DNA of 33,445 bases from positions 1 to 33,445 of the forward strand of contig CALVMB010000012.1 of NCBI GenBank assembly GCA_944341895.1, given 5' to 3'. The notes under the pieces were generated by a model that did no database searches, was not told where the DNA came from, and saw only the letters and a list, made by a program, of their open reading frames with translations. The position numbers were made by a program, and so were the translations under genes. Of this stretch, positions 30,843 to 33,445 are shown piece by piece. The DNA is from an uncultured Clostridia bacterium. GTDB taxonomy: Bacteria; Bacillota; Clostridia; Christensenellales; Borkfalkiaceae. Positions within the stretch are counted from its first letter, which is position 1. The number at the start of each line of letters is the position of its first letter.

Positions 30843-33445
30843 ATGCCTCACATGATTCGCAGAAAACAAAAAAGAAGATTTCTTTTATGGGCAGGCGCGC
30901 TGCTGCTGGTCGTGGCGTTGGGCGCCACCTTTTTGTTTGCATGCAGCGGCAGCGTCAAGACGGACTCGGTTCCGCCTTCGAACAGCCTGAGTATTTCGCT
31001 GACGCCGCCGACGGACGGCAGTAAGCCCGGCGATCATACCGCACTGGAAAATGTGGGGTATATTATCGGCAGGCTTTCTTCGCGTCCCTATTATCATACC
31101 GACACGGTGGGAACGGTCAGCGCCAAGGTCGGCTTTATCGCCGCGAACCAGGACATCATCGGCACCAAGGACTATAAAGACGGCATCCTGATCACCTCTT
31201 CGATCAGCCTGAGCCACAGCACGTTCGTTTCTTCCCGTGCCTTGCAGAAATTCTTCGGCGACGAGACCGTCGTCGTCCGCTCTGCCGCCAGCGACAGCGA
31301 TGCGGACTGGGCGGGAAAGGACACCGAGTGGGCGACGGGGGAGCCGGACGAGATCCTCAACGCCGAGCAGTACGAAGAGCGCTACGGCTTGTGGGCGGAT
31401 GAGTTTTCCGATTACGTCATCAACAAGGAGACGCTGCTCTCTTCGACGGATATCGTCTGCGAGGACGGCGTGTATACCATGACCATCTCGCTCGACCCGG
31501 AAGGCTCCACGTATTACTACAAAAAGAACATGTGCACGATGGGCAACCTGAAGCAGGACCCTACGTTCGAGACGGTGGAACTCACTCTTCGCTATACCGA
31601 GGACTGGACCATCCTTTCCTACGAGATCAACGAAAAATATGACACGGTGATGGGCGTGACCGCCAAATGCACGGGCAATTCGACCATCACGTTCAGTTAC
31701 GAAGAAGCGGACGTCGATGTGTCCGCATACGAATCGTACTTTGTCGAGTATGCGAACGCCGCTCCGACGGGTGCGGCCGATGCGGAGATGGGCGTCACCG
31801 ATTACCTTGCGGAAGGGTTTGGCTTTGCTTTGAGCGGTGAGAACGCATTCGAAGTGAACGCCGTCCTTGCCGGTGTCGAAGTCAAGGGGACCGCCGTGCT
31901 CGCGATGCAGGATATGCAACTGACAGGTCTGCGCTTCAACCTCGGCGGCGAGGACGGATTGGATCTTCTGTATGAGGGAGATATGCTCTATGTCCGCTAC
32001 GACGGCGCGTTCGGCAAGATCGCCGTTTCCGATCTGGGCGGACTGCTCGGCGGCAACGCGGGCGGCGCGGGGCTGGATACCGACGCGCTCATGAGCCAGA
32101 TCATGAACGGTACGATCACCAAGGACGGAACGTCCGTCACGGTGGATTGCCCGCTTAACCTTTTGGGCATGGATCTCGGCGTGCAGTTCCGCTTTACCGA
32201 AGAGGGGAACGCCGTCAACTTTGAATCTCTCTCGGCGACCGTCGACCTCGGTTCGCTCATCGACGGGCTGGATCCCGTCCGTCTGTCGGTGGTCCGCGCC
32301 GAAGGCGACGTCAGCCTTCCCGAACTCGATACCGACGACGCGGTCGACCTCAAACCGTTTGCGGAACAGATCGCTCAATTGATCGAAGGCAAAAACTATC
32401 GCCTGACCGTCGCGTACGATGGCGAGTTCTCGCTGAACGGCACTTTGGACATCGTGCTGACGGACGGCATCGCCCTGCAGGCAGACCTGACGGTCGGCTA
32501 CGGCAAGACGGTCGTGCCCGTCACTGCAAAGATGATCGGGAACGAGATCTTTCTCGACGTGTACGGCCTGCACGTTGCGGCAAACACAGACGAACTGGGA
32601 GACGTGATCGGCGCATTGCTTGGCAGTGCGGACGGCGCATCCCTGCCGCAGAACGTCAAATTGGATGTGGCGGCATTGCTCGCATCGCTGAAAGAGATCG
32701 ACCTCGGCACCGTGTTGCAGGGCGTTACGCTCACGGGCAACGGCTTCGGGGTGACGGTCGATGCGGACGCACTGCGTCCTCTGCTTGGCTCCTTTGTGGA
32801 ACTGCCCGCGGATCTGAAACTGGGTACGTTCACCGCGAACTATGACGCGGCGACGAACAGCCTGACGGCAGGCATTTTGGGCGCGACGCTCACCTTCGCG
32901 GCGGGCAATGCGGCCGTGCAGGCGCCCACTGAGGCGGAACGCGCGGAATATGTCACGATCGCGCGCATTCTCGAATACGCGGAAAAGATCGGTGCGCTGA
33001 TCGAAAGCAAAAACTATCGCCTGACCTTCTCGTACGACGGCGAGTTTTCGCTCGGCGGCAGTGTGGACATCGTCCTGACGGACGGCGTCGCCTTGCAGGC
33101 AAACCTGACGGTGACCTACGGCAAGACGACCGTGCCCGTATCGGTGAAGATGATCGGGGAAGAAATTTTCCTCGACGTATACGATCTGCACGTTTGCGCG
33201 ACGACGGACGACTTGACGGAACTGCTCGGCGGGTTGCTGGGCGGCACGGACGGCGCGGCTCTGCCGCAGGGGATCGATCTGGACGTCGCGGGTCTGCTCG
33301 CGTCTCTGAAAGAGATCGACCTCGGCGCGGTGTTGCGCGGCGTGGTGCTCACGGACAAAGGATTCGGCGTGACGGTCGATGCGGACGCACTGCGTCCTCT
33401 GCTTGGCTCCTTTGTGGAACTGCCCGCGGATCTGAAACTGGGTAC
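30843..33445 (+). CDS. Large tandem-repeat lipoprotein, incomplete at the right edge
   Basis: The frame from ATG 30843 is open to the window end: 867 residues and no stop. A basic N-terminus (IRRKQKRR) and a hydrophobic helix end in the lipobox LFAC (Cys34), so the protein is probably lipid-anchored on the outer face of the membrane. Residues ~50-300 are a non-repeated domain (EQYEERYGLWADEFSDYVIN, then YTEDWTILSYEINEKY). From ~516 a 206-residue unit repeats (GKNYRLTVAYDGEFSLNG at 32388 against SKNYRLTFSYDGEFSLGG at 33006), and a diverged related segment precedes it (~320-480). The units alternate beta-like strands, suggesting a stacked or LolA-like groove fold, which is a guess. AGGAAAGAGG lies about 11 bp upstream. 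It has no recognised family. Copy number beyond the edge is unknown. Confidence 0.85.
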   Translation, partial: MPHMIRRKQKRRFLLWAGALLLVVALGATFLFACSGSVKTDSVPPSNSLSISLTPPTDGSKPGDHTALENVGYIIGRLSSRPYYHTDTVGTVSAKVGFIAANQDIIGTKDYKDGILITSSISLSHSTFVSSRALQKFFGDETVVVRSAASDSDADWAGKDTEWATGEPDEILNAEQYEERYGLWADEFSDYVINKETLLSSTDIVCEDGVYTMTISLDPEGSTYYYKKNMCTMGNLKQDPTFETVELTLRYTEDWTILSYEINEKYDTVMGVTAKCTGNSTITFSYEEADVDVSAYESYFVEYANAAPTGAADAEMGVTDYLAEGFGFALSGENAFEVNAVLAGVEVKGTAVLAMQDMQLTGLRFNLGGEDGLDLLYEGDMLYVRYDGAFGKIAVSDLGGLLGGNAGGAGLDTDALMSQIMNGTITKDGTSVTVDCPLNLLGMDLGVQFRFTEEGNAVNFESLSATVDLGSLIDGLDPVRLSVVRAEGDVSLPELDTDDAVDLKPFAEQIAQLIEGKNYRLTVAYDGEFSLNGTLDIVLTDGIALQADLTVGYGKTVVPVTAKMIGNEIFLDVYGLHVAANTDELGDVIGALLGSADGASLPQNVKLDVAALLASLKEIDLGTVLQGVTLTGNGFGVTVDADALRPLLGSFVELPADLKLGTFTANYDAATNSLTAGILGATLTFAAGNAAVQAPTEAERAEYVTIARILEYAEKIGALIESKNYRLTFSYDGEFSLGGSVDIVLTDGVALQANLTVTYGKTTVPVSVKMIGEEIFLDVYDLHVCATTDDLTELLGGLLGGTDGAALPQGIDLDVAGLLASLKEIDLGAVLRGVVLTDKGFGVTVDADALRPLLGSFVELPADLKLG
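32388..33445 (+). repeat. 618-bp tandem coding repeat, two copies visible (second cut)
   Basis: Copies start at 32388 and 33006, offset exactly 618 bp (206 codons). Most of the unit is similar but not identical. The stretch 32751-32827 and its partner 33369-33445 are identical over 77 bp, and the window ends at the last identical base. Confidence 0.9.

Noticed and set aside
30885..33191. 768-codon open frame on the minus strand
   Set aside because: It mirrors the repeats of the lipoprotein gene on the plus strand, which has the lipobox, consensus promoter and start.
1..33445. CRISPR array, tRNA, rRNA or known riboswitch
   Set aside because: No regularly spaced repeats, no tRNA-like TTCRA arm context, no T-box or other recognised aptamer core was seen by eye; weak elements could be missed without a covariance search.

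Overview
The window looks like a chromosomal piece of a GC-rich, fermentative, anaerobic Bacillota of class Clostridia, probably an uncultured gut-type lineage. This is inferred from strong AGGAGG-type ribosome binding sites, sigma-A promoters of the TTGACA-17-TATAAT type, lipobox signal peptides, a ferredoxin-dependent indolepyruvate oxidoreductase, phosphoketolase, a YerC/TrpR-like protein and a DUF5058-type membrane protein. No rRNA, tRNA or CRISPR array was seen. It is probably a whole assembly contig: the right edge stops at the end of a 77-bp exact repeat inside a tandem-repeat gene, and the left edge lies inside a transposase.

Left edge (1-3000): an accessory, damaged zone. It holds the tail of an IS200/IS605 TnpA with its right-end hairpins, an AT-rich stretch with two families of short repeats, a frameshifted gene remnant, an in-frame chimera of an ABC exporter membrane domain with the catalytic half of an S41 protease, and a lipoprotein whose start is out of frame by one base.

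3000-9060: a promoter with an 18-bp palindromic operator drives a phytoene-desaturase-like flavoprotein and a ferredoxin-NAD(P)H reductase-like protein. Next come a fucose/arabinose isomerase-family protein and an FGGY (xylulokinase-like) kinase. 9060-12400: an operon of a DUF5058-type membrane protein, a second multi-pass membrane protein and a membrane-anchored PM20D1-like M20 peptidase; this is the best candidate here for an undescribed functional system. 12400-16100: a divergent pair of units, one encoding a membrane-anchored tandem DUF1508 protein, the other two overlapping flavoproteins (HI0933/BaiN-like and COG2509-like).

16100-21740: phosphoketolase on the minus strand, divergent from a polar amino-acid ABC transporter (binding lipoprotein, permease, ATPase with an extra insert) that ends in a small YerC-type regulator. 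A structured intergenic region separates them. 21740-27280: an aryl-acid module in the order phenylacetate-CoA ligase, iorA, iorB, second ligase, ACT protein. It interconverts aryl-pyruvates, aryl-acyl-CoAs and aryl acids. 27280-33445: a GH13 glycosidase, a sodium:solute symporter under a consensus promoter, and a large tandem-repeat lipoprotein that runs off the window.

Metabolically, sugar isomerase and kinase can feed xylulose-5-phosphate to phosphoketolase (acetyl phosphate plus glyceraldehyde-3-phosphate). The amino-acid transporter, M20 peptidase and IOR module point to peptide and amino-acid use. Intergenic stretches above 300 bases (336-935, 16087-16404, 18796-19100, 30498-30842) are described by the entries inside them.
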